Positions 19,308 to 28,730 are shown, numbered from the stretch's first letter. The stretch is 64,000 bases of DNA from Lewinellaceae bacterium (GCA_016708875.1 JADJFA010000024.1:1-64000), one strand, 5' to 3'. The notes: generated by a model not told the origin, from the sequence alone. A program made the numbers and translations.

Positions 19308-22300
19308 TCAGCGTTCGAGCATTATTTTTTGAGCCATGGTTTGCCTTCCAGCCACTACGCGCAGGAAATAAATGCCCGCAGGAATCTGACCCGGCCTCCA
19401 TTGCAAAAGCAGGTCGCCTTCCATCTTTCCATTGTGCAACATCGCCACCGTTTGGCCAAGTGCGTTGAGTATAACTATTTGACCATCAATAGCCTGAACA
19501 CCTTTTATTTCAATGTTTAATTCGCTGCTGAAGGGTACCGGATAGCAATGCAGACTTGGTTCGGAAGTGTTTTTGGGGGAGTCACGGAAGTCTGGATCGA
19601 GTCCCGTGCTGCACAATCCTGCAAACACAAGCGCAGCGCCTTCGTCGAGGTAGGTCTCATCGTCGAGCGGTGCGCCAAGTATGGCCGTGCGTCCACTGAT
19701 GGCGGCACATGTTCCCAGGGCATCGCCTTTTTTCCCGCCGCCATCTTCCAGGTTGCCCACGATTACCCATCCATCGTCTTGCCGGAGGTATACAAAGCCG
19801 GTACCAGAGTCCTCCCCAAAATTATCGTCGTCGCCTTTTGCGCTTACAACGGCATATCCCCCATCAATCGCAACACCGCTGCCATAGCGAGCACCCGCAT
19901 GACCATTGTAGTCAAGGAGTACGTGTCGCTGCCCCCAACTGTCGCTGATACCATTTTGGTTTTTGTAAAATGCAAAGGCTGCCCCGGCATCGGCGCCTTT
20001 CAAATCGTTGCGGTCTGCGCCGACAAATGCCCAAGGCCCGCTGATGGCCACGCTTGCGCCAAAATTGTCGTTTTGGCCTGATTGGGCGGCTCTTAATTTG
20101 GATATCTGCCCCCAGGCATCCTGTCCAAATTGGTTGCGACCGAAGATATAAGCAGCGCCCGCGTCTTGCCATAAACCGTCCACGCCATTAGCGCCTACCA
20201 TGGCATATTCCCCGTCCAATGCCACACTCACACCAAAATTGTCGTTGGTATTACCTGTAGTAGCCAATAGTTTGGCGACTTGTCCCCATTGGTCTGCACC
20301 TCCATGGTTTTGGTAAAAAATATAGGCTGCACCCGCATCCGTGCCTGACTCGTCGTCATGGTTCGCGCCTACGAGCAGTCGGTCGCCATCCAATGCCACG
20401 CTGGCCCCGAAGTGGTCGCTGGCATCTGCGTCGAGTGCCGTGATTTTTTTGACAAAATCCCACTGATCGGGATTTGCAATATTTTGATAAAAAATTGAAA
20501 CCGAACCTTCGTTGCCTATCTGGTCGTCGGCGAGGGGCGAACCTACGACTGCTACACCGCCGGCAATGGCCACGCTTGCGCCAAAATTATCGCCAGGCAA
20601 AAGACCCGGCGCATCCAGTTTAGTGATTTGTCCCCAGGCATTGGGGCCGTTCTGGTTTCGGAAAAGCAAATATGCCGCACCGATGGTCTGGCCATTGGGA
20701 TTTTTTTGATTGGCTCCCACGATGGCGTAATCTCCATCAATATCTACACTTATGCCGTATTCGTTGAGGCCGTTCGGGTCGCTGCTGAATCGTTTGGCAA
20801 TCCTCTCCCAGTCCTCAGATTCGTCCGCGAGGCCGTCGCAGTCGTCGTCAACACCATTGCAAATTTCTGTGCGTGTGGTCACGGATATTTGAAAAACACA
20901 ATGCACACTGTTGCCAGCGGCATCGGTGGCAGTAGCCTGTACATTCGTCAGGCCGATGTTGAACTGCGAAAATGGCGCGATGTCGTAGGCCAATGCCTGT
21001 ACGCCGCAATTGTCTTTTGCCTTGGCGATGAAGCCAATCGTGGCCACGCAATCACCCTCGTCGGTTTTGACCTGAATGTTGGCTGGGCAGGTAACCACTG
21101 GGGGTTCCCTGTCTTCGATGGTCACATTTTGGGTGCAGGAATTGGTGTTGCCAGAGTGGTCAGAAATAATCCAAAGTACCGTAGTTGAGCCAACCGGGAA
21201 TGTAATGGGTGCGTTATTCGACAGGCCGGAGATAGCGCAGTTGTCCGAAAAAACGGGCTGCCCGAGGTTTTGAATCTTGGCCTGGCAATAACCAAAATCA
21301 TTACCGCGCAGAATATCTGGCTTGCAAGTGATTTTGGGTTTTTCAACGTCGTTCACCTTAATTGTGAAACTACAGGTGGCGGTGGTGTTGGAGAGGTCGG
21401 CCACGCGCCAAGTGTTGGTCGTGGTTCCTACGGGGAAAAATGAACCACTGGCCAATCCCGAGATCAATACGGGCGGGCCTGAGATGGAACAATTGTCTAG
21501 GGCGATTGGAAGCGGATATGTTTTGGTCGCCCCGCACAACCCCGGGTCGTTTTCGTACACCGCGTTTGGCGGACAAGTCAGGCTGGGCGGCTGGGTGTCA
21601 TTGACCGTCACTGTAAAACTACAGGTGGCCGTCAAGCCATTAGCATCCGTCGCGCGGAAGGTGTTGACCGTGGCTCCCACTGGGAAAAACGAACCGCTGG
21701 CAAGACCAGTCGTGCGCGTCAACGAGGAGATGCCACAATTGTCAGTTGCGGATGTCGCGGCGTAGGTCACAACGGCACCGCACATGTTCAGGCTGGCGCT
21801 TGTAATAATATTGGTCGAGCAAGTGATGTTAGGAATTTGGTTGTCGTCTACCGTTACCGTAAAACTACAGGTGGCTGTCAAGCCATTAGCATCTGTCGCA
21901 CGGAAGGTGTTGACCGTGGCGCCCACCGGGAAAAACGAACCGCTGGCAAGACCAGTCGTGCGCGTCAACGAGGATAAGCCACAATTGTCAGTTGCGGATG
22001 TCGCGGCGTAGGTCACAACGGCACCACACTGGATTGAGTTGGTGTTTGTGACAATGTTGCCAGAACAGGAAATAATGGGGAGTTCATTATCCTTCACCAT
22101 GAAGTTAAACAAGCAGTTGACGCTATTTCCGTATACATCTGTGGCTTTGTACCCCACCAACGCCATGAAGCCGACTGGATAGAAGGACTGCCCCGAGGTA
22201 GGGCCTGCAATTTGCACTACGGTCGTGTTGCAATTATCTGTGGCACTAGGGATACTCCATGTTGGTGTTGTGCCACATAGCCCGGGGGTATTGCCGAACG

Positions 22301-22769
22301 TCAGATTGGGCGGGCAGTTGAGAAAAACGGGAATCTGATTGTCCACTACCGTCACAGCAGCAATGCAATTGCTTTGTTGGCCAATATTGTCTGTCGCTGT
22401 AAGCGTCACATTTGCAATATTATTGGGGTTCATTCCTGCAAGGGAGCACCCGAATGTGGACGGAGAGACAGATAGTGTTACTGGTCCCATATCATCAAAA
22501 GAGCCATTGTCCACAGTGCTTCCTGTGATCGAAACATTGCCCGTAGCATCGAGATAAACAGTCGCATTCTTGCAACGTGCCACGGGCGGGTTGTCATCCA
22601 TAACAGATTTTGTTGGTGGCTCGGCATGGTAGTTTTCAGGTTCGGCAGTATCCCATGCGAGGAGTTGGGTGGCAAAAAATGTGCAAAAAAGCAGCAATGG
22701 CAATCGCGCTGATTCGATTCCCTGAAGCCAATTGGGTGAAAATGTTGTAAGAGGAAATAACTTTTTCAT
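19308..22769 (-). CDS. Giant secreted HYR-repeat / FG-GAP-like propeller protein with T9SS domain
   Basis: This 1153-residue protein starts with a signal sequence whose hydrophobic core is LPLLLFCTFFATQLLAW. Residues about 55-640 hold seven or so HYR (immunoglobulin-like) repeats marked by SATDNCG, FPVGATVNTFRATDANG and CSFTVTV; two neighbours are nearly identical at DNA level. A MopE-like EICNGVDDDCDGLADE segment follows, then seven propeller blades with the pattern DNFGASVALDGDRLLVGA and GAAYIF. The end (HCYPVPFSSELNIEIKG to AQKIMLER) is a type A sorting domain. It is probably a cell-surface adhesin or matrix protein; no catalytic motif is seen. Motif P2 lies about 90 bases upstream of its start. 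Confidence 0.85.
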   Translation of the reverse strand: MKKLFPLTTFSPNWLQGIESARLPLLLFCTFFATQLLAWDTAEPENYHAEPPTKSVMDDNPPVARCKNATVYLDATGNVSITGSTVDNGSFDDMGPVTLSVSPSTFGCSLAGMNPNNIANVTLTATDNIGQQSNCIAAVTVVDNQIPVFLNCPPNLTFGNTPGLCGTTPTWSIPSATDNCNTTVVQIAGPTSGQSFYPVGFMALVGYKATDVYGNSVNCLFNFMVKDNELPIISCSGNIVTNTNSIQCGAVVTYAATSATDNCGLSSLTRTTGLASGSFFPVGATVNTFRATDANGLTATCSFTVTVDDNQIPNITCSTNIITSASLNMCGAVVTYAATSATDNCGISSLTRTTGLASGSFFPVGATVNTFRATDANGLTATCSFTVTVNDTQPPSLTCPPNAVYENDPGLCGATKTYPLPIALDNCSISGPPVLISGLASGSFFPVGTTTNTWRVADLSNTTATCSFTIKVNDVEKPKITCKPDILRGNDFGYCQAKIQNLGQPVFSDNCAISGLSNNAPITFPVGSTTVLWIISDHSGNTNSCTQNVTIEDREPPVVTCPANIQVKTDEGDCVATIGFIAKAKDNCGVQALAYDIAPFSQFNIGLTNVQATATDAAGNSVHCVFQISVTTRTEICNGVDDDCDGLADESEDWERIAKRFSSDPNGLNEYGISVDIDGDYAIVGANQKNPNGQTIGAAYLLFRNQNGPNAWGQITKLDAPGLLPGDNFGASVAIAGGVAVVGSPLADDQIGNEGSVSIFYQNIANPDQWDFVKKITALDADASDHFGASVALDGDRLLVGANHDDESGTDAGAAYIFYQNHGGADQWGQVAKLLATTGNTNDNFGVSVALDGEYAMVGANGVDGLWQDAGAAYIFGRNQFGQDAWGQISKLRAAQSGQNDNFGASVAISGPWAFVGADRNDLKGADAGAAFAFYKNQNGISDSWGQRHVLLDYNGHAGARYGSGVAIDGGYAVVSAKGDDDNFGEDSGTGFVYLRQDDGWVIVGNLEDGGGKKGDALGTCAAISGRTAILGAPLDDETYLDEGAALVFAGLCSTGLDPDFRDSPKNTSEPSLHCYPVPFSSELNIEIKGVQAIDGQIVILNALGQTVAMLHNGKMEGDLLLQWRPGQIPAGIYFLRVVAGRQTMAQKIMLER
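21606..22027. repeat. Two near-identical HYR repeat units in DNA
   Basis: Segments 21606-21786 and 21849-22027 (period 243 bases) are nearly identical and encode consecutive HYR domains with TYAATSATDNCG and RTTGLASGSFFPVGAT. This marks a recent internal duplication or ongoing gene conversion. Confidence 0.8.
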
Positions 22770-22857
22770 GCGGATGCAATGATTTTAGATTGGTGAACGA
22801 TGTTGGTGTTGTGGGCTTTCAGCTGTCACAGATCATTCATTGCGCCTTTTCATCCCG

Positions 22858-22921
22858 AGGTAAGTGCGGATCAGTATTTTTTTCAAAAAAAACAGCCCGC
22901 CCGGCACAGGTGGCCGGGCTG
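22858..22921 (-). promoter_or_regulatory. Terminator fused to shared promoter-like motif (P2), upstream of the HYR gene
   Basis: On the minus strand, a hairpin AGCCCGGCCACCTG...GCCGGGCGGGCT (22893-22921) is followed by T8, GAAAAAAATA (22884-22875), and CACTTACCT (22866-22858). The layout and even the hairpin sequence match P1 at 16638-16704, so the two are probably duplicated cassettes. Confidence 0.6.
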
Positions 22922-22946
22922 GCTGGATCGAACGGACTTGGCATCC

Positions 22947-23759
22947 CTACCACTTGAAAGGGATAGTAGCCAAGGGCGCCTCGTCTACATAATGATAGAT
23001 CAAGAGCTTGGCTTCGTTGTACTCCTTAGGTATCTCAAACTCGACCACGCCATCAGCAGTCTCCCCGGCGTTGATAAATTCGAAACTATTGTTTACCGGT
23101 GATTTTTCTAAATCACCAAAACTGATATGTAGGTTACTGCCACTGATACGGAAGCCATAAGCAGGCTTGATGCCCCGGATTTTAAGACGCAACAACCAGC
23201 TGTCCATATTTAGCTCGGATAGTTCGGCGCTTAAAAACTTGTATGTGATGTCGCCGACTTTCCCCTTATTGAAGGTCATGGCGTTGGTGGGCACTTCGAG
23301 CATTCGGGCTTGCACATCGGCTTTTTGAGCGATTCCGCTTGATTTAAGCGAGGCAGGCTGTGAAGATTTTACAAAATCTGATTCAACAGATTTTGAATCG
23401 TTGGATGACCTTGTGGTAAAAACAAAAATTATGGCCACCACAGTTATACTTATGGCCGCTAACAGCACCCAACTTCGATTCGAGCTGGGAATTGGTTTGA
23501 TGAAAGGCTGGGCAAATTCTGCTTGGATACTGAAAGATCTTTCGATCAATTCAAGCAGGGTTTTGCGGATACGAGCCACTTCAAGATTGGCTTGTTCGCT
23601 CGAAATCGTGCCGTTGCGCTCCTTTGTCCTCAGGTCGCTCCATTGACTTTCCAACAATACCAAGTCGTTGAAATACTTGCCATTGGTGGTTTTTAATTCG
23701 TGGATAAGTTTTTCAATTTGGTTGTCAGCGAGCAGCTGGAAAAGAGATTGCTTCGTCAT
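22947..23759 (-). CDS. EAD11-like effector-associated protein with one membrane segment
   Basis: Residues 1-75 (LFQLLADNQIEKLIHELK, VLLESQWSDLRTKERNGTIS, ANLEVARIRKTLLELIE) resemble effector-associated domain 11 (EAD11), an adaptor domain described in Bacteroidota conflict systems that brings effectors such as CHAT proteases together by like-with-like contacts. A transmembrane helix at residues 97-114 is followed by a Ser/Lys-rich stretch and a C-terminal beta-rich domain of about 120 residues (GDITYKFLSAELSELNMDSW to PLATIPFKW) that I do not recognise. It lies 90 bases downstream of the TPR-CHAT gene on the same strand, with its own copy of the shared motif (P3). The EAD call rests on pattern memory; the link to CHAT is inferred from context. 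Confidence 0.65.
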   Translation of the reverse strand: MTKQSLFQLLADNQIEKLIHELKTTNGKYFNDLVLLESQWSDLRTKERNGTISSEQANLEVARIRKTLLELIERSFSIQAEFAQPFIKPIPSSNRSWVLLAAISITVVAIIFVFTTRSSNDSKSVESDFVKSSQPASLKSSGIAQKADVQARMLEVPTNAMTFNKGKVGDITYKFLSAELSELNMDSWLLRLKIRGIKPAYGFRISGSNLHISFGDLEKSPVNNSFEFINAGETADGVVEFEIPKEYNEAKLLIYHYVDEAPLATIPFKW

Positions 23760-23800
23760 GGCGCAGTTGTTTTAAAACTATATTGCACGCCGCAGACAAA

Positions 23801-23830
23801 AGGTAAGTGGGTAGGAACAAAATTTTTCAA
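23801..23830 (-). promoter_or_regulatory. Shared promoter-like motif (P3), upstream of the EAD11-like gene
   Basis: On the minus strand TTTGAAAAATTTTG (23830-23817) is followed by CACTTACCT (23809-23801), then TTTGTC. It lies about 40 bases before the ATG at 23759, between the CHAT stop and this start. It also fits the Bacteroidota housekeeping form TTTG-N-TAnnTTTG loosely. Confidence 0.55.
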
Positions 23831-23849
23831 ATGCCCCTACGAATCAGGG

Positions 23850-26800
23850 CTACTCCACGAGCACAAATCCCGCCCACAAAAAAGGATCTTTATATTTTGC
23901 TTTCATGGCTTTTTGAGCCGACCGGAAGGCATCCGGCACGGTCATTTTATCCGTCTTGCCCGCCATAGCTTCAGCGGCGGAGGGTATCCAATGGCTGTAA
24001 AAGCTGGTCATCAATTCCTGTGTCTGAAAATCAGGCACTTGCCAGAGCGACATGATCAGGTACTTGACGCCGGCAATTTTGAAGGCTCTTTGTAAGCCAT
24101 ATACACCTTCGTTGCCTTGAATATCGCCCAAACCCGTTTCACAGGCGGAGAGCACCACGAGCTCGGTATTGCTCAGGTTCATCTTACTTATTTCGTAGGC
24201 AGTAAGGATGCCGTCCTCCATGCCAGGTTTGGCAGGCAAACCAGTTTTCCAGGCATGGTTTCCGCCCGCAAGGATGAGGCCCGAGCGGATCATGGGATGG
24301 TCTGATACCTTAAAAACAGGTTCTTCCGCATTATTGCTTGCCATTTGGCCCTTTTTGTTTTGCGGATCAGGGAAAAAGAATCCATGCGTGGCAATATGCA
24401 GAATGCGGGGAGAAGGCGTATTGGTCCCGATCGCTTTAAAAGATTCCTCGGTGGCAGAATAGCCGCTTAGGATCGTGGGCTTTATGCCTGCTTCTGATAA
24501 AAGCACTTCAGTGGCATTTACTTCTACCGCTGTCCATTTTAAATAGTTCCAGGCGTCGCCCCTTAAACTGGAATGCATATTGGCAAAATTCATGCTGCCG
24601 CGGGTGGCCAATGGTTCATCGTGCAATGATGCATTGGCATTAGCAATTACTATACTATCCAATTCATATTGAATACCACCGTAAAGCAGGGCCGTGGAGG
24701 TAGTGGATTCCAAAGTAGCAGGCACCACCAGTTGGCGCGTACTGCCCAATGCAACAAGCCGGTAATGATCTGCTATGGTTTGATCGGCTGCTTGCGCAGT
24801 AATGGAAATCGTGCCTATATTGAGGCGATGCAAAAGACCGGAGGGCGAAAAGTAGATGGTTTTAATGCCATTAAGAGATTGTTCTATTGGCGACCAGATC
24901 AGGGAATACAACGATTGTTTATCAGTGCTGCGATACCTTGCATTTATCTGTTCGGATTTGCTTTTTGCTTGCTTTAATAGCAATGCATCCAGTTGCTTTT
25001 CTTCAAACAAGGGTATAAATCTGGGCCCCTTATCGTCCGGAAGCAGCACAAGCGCAGCATACATGATACTATCAGCGCCAGCCTTGGACTGATTAAGAGC
25101 TGGTGTATTTTGTATCCCCAATTTAAAGTGTACAAACTCAATAGCGGCTTCACCGGGTTTAAGTGATTTCTGAACTTCCCGCCAATTGACTTGTCGCACT
25201 GCTTCGCCAAAACCTGCTACACTGCGGGCGAGGTCTTTTTCCAGATCACGGGCTTTGCCTTCAAGTTCCGCAACCTTGGTTCGCTCAGCGATAGGCAGGG
25301 AATATTCTGTTGCGAGGCGGCGCTCGTAAGATTTAAGCAGGTTGAATTTATCGGAAGCGGTAGCATTGGTGATGGCCAGCCGTTTTATTTGACTGGAGGC
25401 CATCAGCAAGTACCCTTTATAAAAGAGGATATTGTCGTAGGAAATAGATGCCAGAGTAGCATTATTATTGGTATTCTTATGAGCAAGCGAAAGCATTTCA
25501 GCCTGGCCTTTCCCTGCGAATTGATTAAGATAGTTGTATAACTCTTGTTCCGACAAGTAGTTGGAAGCTTTGGCGATCAATGTCCGGTGCAAGGCAGCGT
25601 GTTCGGCAAGCAAGGCTTCTGCCTTTTCATAATTACGGGTTGCGATGTAGAGCATTCCTAAATTATGCAGAATATAAGTATAGTCTGAATGCTCTTTTCC
25701 AAGCACATGCTCATAGATGGCCTTTGATTCAAGATAAAGGGATTCCGCTTTTTTGTAATCACCCATTTCATGATACAAAGCTCCCAGATTAAATAGATTA
25801 AAGGCATAATCCGGGTGTTCTTTTCCCAATATTTTTTCTCTTAAAGCTAAGGCTTCCAGACAGATAGGCTCAGATTTTTCATACTGGCCTGTTTCATAAT
25901 ACGAGTTCGCCAGATTCGCCAGGCACATAGCGTAATGAGGGGCTTCTTTGCCCAGCACTTTTTCGAAAATGGCGGCAGCTTCCAAATAAATAGATTCGAC
26001 CTTCTCAAAACGACCCATTTCTGAATACAAACTCGCTAAATTTAAGAGGCCAATAGCATAATCAGGGTCCTCCTTGCCCAGTAGTTTTTCCCAAATATCA
26101 TTGGCTTGTAGGGCAAAGGATTCTGCTTTTTCAAAATTTCCGATGGCAGCATATAAAATTGCAAGGCCATTGATACAATTGACATAATAGGGATGTTCGG
26201 TATCGTTTAAACTGTCTTCAAAAATGCTTTTTGCTTCTAGTAAATGCTGTTCTGATGTTTCATAATTTCCTATTTGGATATACAAAAAGCCCAGATTTAT
26301 AAGACTTCCACAGTAATGTGGATCAGTTTTACCAGATATTTTTTCTTGGATAGCCTTCGCAATGAGGTAATTGGATTCTGCTTTTTCATAATTACCCATA
26401 TCCGCATACAAATTCCCTAAATTCCCCAAACAATATGCATAATCGAGGGTTTCTTTTCCAACCAGTTTTTCCAGGATTATTGAGCTTTCCAAAAAAGCGG
26501 TTCGGCTTTATCAAAATCGCCCATTTCCCAATAGATCAATGCCAGATTATTCAAGCTATTCGTATAATCGAGATGCGCTTTACCATATACTTTTTCCCAT
26601 ATCGAAAGCGCCTCCAGCAGCCATTTTTCGGCTTCCGCATAATCGCCCTGAGATTTAACAATGGCGCTGTGTAAATGACAACAAGCTCCATAAGATGCCG
26701 ATTCTTGTCCCAGTTTTTCCAAAGCAATTTTTTCTGCAGCGGTGCAAACTTGAAAAGCCTGGTCCTGCGCTCCCTCTTCTGTCAATGTAGTGGAGACTGT

Positions 26801-26899
26801 TATCAAACTATCCACCGTTTTAATTGCCATTGAATCAATCGTTTGACCGGTCAACAAAAACGGTAAAAAAATCAGGAATAGTGAAATGGTTTTACACAT
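23850..26899 (-). CDS. TPR-CHAT protein (caspase-like protease), frameshifted near 26490
   Basis: The first frame (26899 down to 26477) gives a signal peptide-like start, MCKTISLFLIFLPFLLTGQ, and the first TPRs. One T missing from the T6 run near 26490 breaks it; restored, AEPLFLESSII matches the other repeats and the protein has about 1016 residues. Some nine TPRs of kinesin-light-chain type (LGKEHPDYAFNLFNLGALYH, DYKKAESLYLES) are followed by a helical linker and a CHAT domain. The catalytic His (near 839, ILHIATHGFF) and Cys (near 920, VVLSACETGLGD) are both present. CHAT proteases cleave proteins in response to signals in several conflict systems; here an exported location is suggested. 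The gene is 52 bases after the TPR/TM gene. Confidence 0.85.
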
Positions 26900-26951
26900 G
26901 GCAAAATCGAGTTGGTGAATTTATCAATACACAAATTTTGGAATTGACCAT

Positions 26952-27797
26952 TCATCGTAATACCAGAATGGCCTTTTTGCTCTGTTCCAGATATGGGTGG
27001 TTTGGGCTTGCTGCAATTTCCCGAAATACCTTTAATGCCTTTGCCTTGTCGCCCATGAGCAGCAGACTTAGCCCCTGGTTCCATTGTAGGGCTGGTTCCC
27101 AGCTAATTGGTTTTACTTTTATCTTTTCAATATACGCCAGTGCTTCAGCCCCTTCTCCCATTTCCATCAGACAATATCCTTTTAAAAGAAAAAGGGTGTC
27201 ATTTTCAGGCATTTTTCTTTCCAAACGCTGCAACTGGACGTAGGCTGTACTGAAATCGCGGACGCGTAGCAATTGATCTGCCTTTCCAAAAGACTCAGAT
27301 AATTGAAGATCAACAATCGGATACTCCGTGTACCACACCTGATCAAGCAGCGCTTTCCATGCTTTATCCTCTTTATTTTCTCCCCGTACGCTGGGAGAAG
27401 GAAAACGCGGTGAAGGCAAACCTACTGGCGCCTGGTTCTGAGCGATGGGGGCGTTTTCCTTTTTTTCTTCCTGTTCTTTAGCAGGTGTTTGGGGGGAAAT
27501 ATTGGGCGGGTTGTCGGTCGCAATGGGCTGTTGAATGCCTGGTTCTTGAAGACTTGGGGTTTTAACGCGCTGGTTTTCTCTAAAAATCAAAAATGCCACG
27601 CCAGCGATTACCACGAGCGTAGCGGTCAATATTAACCGTCTCCAAAACCTTCGTCGGAGCAAAACCTGACGTTCGGCGGCTACTTCTGCCACCTTTTTTT
27701 CGAGTCGCAACCCGGCCAGCCCTTCCGCGACTTGCTTGGCGGCTTCTCGCTCGCGCTCGTCCGCACCCTCGCTCAGGTATTGTTTGAAGTCTTCCAT
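26952..27797 (-). CDS. One-TM protein with periplasmic TPR region (possible anti-sigma partner)
   Basis: This 281-residue protein has a charged cytoplasmic N-terminus of about 54 residues (YLSEGADEREREAAKQVAEG), a membrane helix at residues 55-72 (ILTATLVVIAGVAFLIF), a Pro/Gln-rich linker and a C-terminal TPR-like region (DFSTAYVQLQRLERKMPEND, ALQWNQGLSLLLMGDKAKAL). It overlaps the upstream sigma gene by 25 bases. Cytoplasmic tail, one helix, then a sensory domain is the topology of many anti-sigma factors, so regulation of the sigma factor is plausible, but no known anti-sigma domain is visible. A small DNA hairpin (27378-27399) encodes part of the linker. Confidence 0.75.
   Translation of the reverse strand: MEDFKQYLSEGADEREREAAKQVAEGLAGLRLEKKVAEVAAERQVLLRRRFWRRLILTATLVVIAGVAFLIFRENQRVKTPSLQEPGIQQPIATDNPPNISPQTPAKEQEEKKENAPIAQNQAPVGLPSPRFPSPSVRGENKEDKAWKALLDQVWYTEYPIVDLQLSESFGKADQLLRVRDFSTAYVQLQRLERKMPENDTLFLLKGYCLMEMGEGAEALAYIEKIKVKPISWEPALQWNQGLSLLLMGDKAKALKVFREIAASPNHPYLEQSKKAILVLR
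27378..27399. repeat. Hairpin inside the linker coding region of the TPR/TM gene
   Basis: Stem TTCTCCC/GGGAGAA encloses CGTACGCT. It encodes part of the residues SPSVRGENKE in the proline-rich linker, another case of a palindrome tolerated within a gene. Confidence 0.55.
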
Positions 27798-28381
27798 TGT
27801 TGAGCCAGTTGTATGAGTTTTTTCATGCAGTCGCTTCGTTTCATTTTTAATGAATCCGTGGTCGAATATTTGGTCAATTTTTGTTGCACCACCTCTTCGT
27901 CGCTGTAGCCGTCTATGTGTTGCAGCCGTATGATCTGCTCACAAGGTTGTCCGAGATGGCCCAATAGAAGGCGCACGAGTTCAGTGGCTTCGATGCGTTT
28001 GCTATCCGTTTCTATACCTGAGTCGGCCAAATGGTGTTGATTTTCAAGGGTCTCGGTGGTGTTTTTTTGCGTGCGGGTAGCCATAAGTGCCACCCGTCGC
28101 GCGACTTCGATGAGGTAGGTCGAAGGGGCGTGGTTTTGGAACTGATAACTTCCGTCCTCAATTTTTTGCAAGAAAATCAAGGTGCTTTGGTTAAGAATAT
28201 CGTCGGCCAGTTCGGCTGGTAGCCTGTATTGGCCCACGAATTTCCGTACTGAGTTTATTGCCTTCGTCTGCACACAAAGAATGGCCGAATTGTCCAAACG
28301 GCGAAGCCCTTCGAACAGCCGTTCGTTGGTATCATAAAGTTTGCAGAGGTTGGGAGAAGAAAACCACGCCGTGATGCCCAT
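27773..28381 (-). CDS. Sigma-70 family (ECF-type) RNA polymerase sigma factor
   Basis: This 202-residue protein has sigma region 2 at about residues 50-105 (LPAELADDILNQSTLIFLQK, STYLIEVARRVALMATR) and region 4 at about 135-195 (LLLGHLGQPCEQIIRLQHID, GYSDEEVVQQKL, LKMKRSDCMKKLIQL). It would direct RNA polymerase to a specific promoter set. It heads the run sigma, TPR/TM, TPR-CHAT on one strand, overlapping the TPR/TM gene. Its own upstream region has motif P4, also found before the EAD11-like, HYR and tandem-repeat hydrolase genes, so autoregulation and a local regulon are a testable inference. The region 2 DNA-contact residues diverge from the FecI type. Confidence 0.85.
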   Translation of the reverse strand: MGITAWFSSPNLCKLYDTNERLFEGLRRLDNSAILCVQTKAINSVRKFVGQYRLPAELADDILNQSTLIFLQKIEDGSYQFQNHAPSTYLIEVARRVALMATRTQKNTTETLENQHHLADSGIETDSKRIEATELVRLLLGHLGQPCEQIIRLQHIDGYSDEEVVQQKLTKYSTTDSLKMKRSDCMKKLIQLAQQWKTSNNT

Positions 28382-28419
28382 AGGGTGCCTTCGAATCTTT
28401 ATTGCAGGATGTCGGGTAA

Positions 28420-28449
28420 AGGTAAGCGGGTGGCGATATTTTTTTGAAA
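28420..28449 (-). promoter_or_regulatory. Shared promoter-like motif (P4), upstream of the sigma factor gene
   Basis: On the minus strand TTTCAAAAAAATA (28449-28437) precedes CGCTTACCT (28428-28420), about 40 bases before the ATG at 28381. Spacing from A-tract to TACCT matches P1 and P2 within one base. Confidence 0.55.
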
Positions 28450-28693
28450 GGATTGCCTTAGGATGATTCTCCCCGTAAAAACACCTGATTATTCAAACCC
28501 CGTATTTCTACGCTTACCTGGGCAAGGCTACTCCCTGACCTTTGCTGTACCAATTTCCTGTAATTGATACGCAGATTTGGTTGACACCTGTATTTCCCCA
28601 TATTCTGTCCAGTTTTTCCAGAAGAGATCAAATTTTAGCAATTTAAGCCGCCCTTGCCGATGCACATCAGCAAGGGCAATTTTATTTTAAAAA

Positions 28694-28730
28694 TATTTTT
28701 AGCCTTGACTAAAAATAAAATATACCTTTG
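28694..28730 (+). promoter_or_regulatory. mntR-mntH promoter with overlapping palindromic operator
   Basis: An inverted repeat TATTTTTAG-N6-CTAAAAATA (28694-28717) overlaps the TTG at 28705-28707. TACCTTTG at 28723-28730 matches the Bacteroidota -7 element TAnnTTTG. A repressor bound to the palindrome would block the -33 region; the adjacent DtxR/MntR-type gene makes metal-dependent autorepression likely. Confidence 0.65.

Noticed and set aside
27773..28381. FecI/FecR-type iron-regulation pair
   Set aside because: The partner protein lacks a FecR domain, and no SusC/TonB-dependent receptor gene follows.
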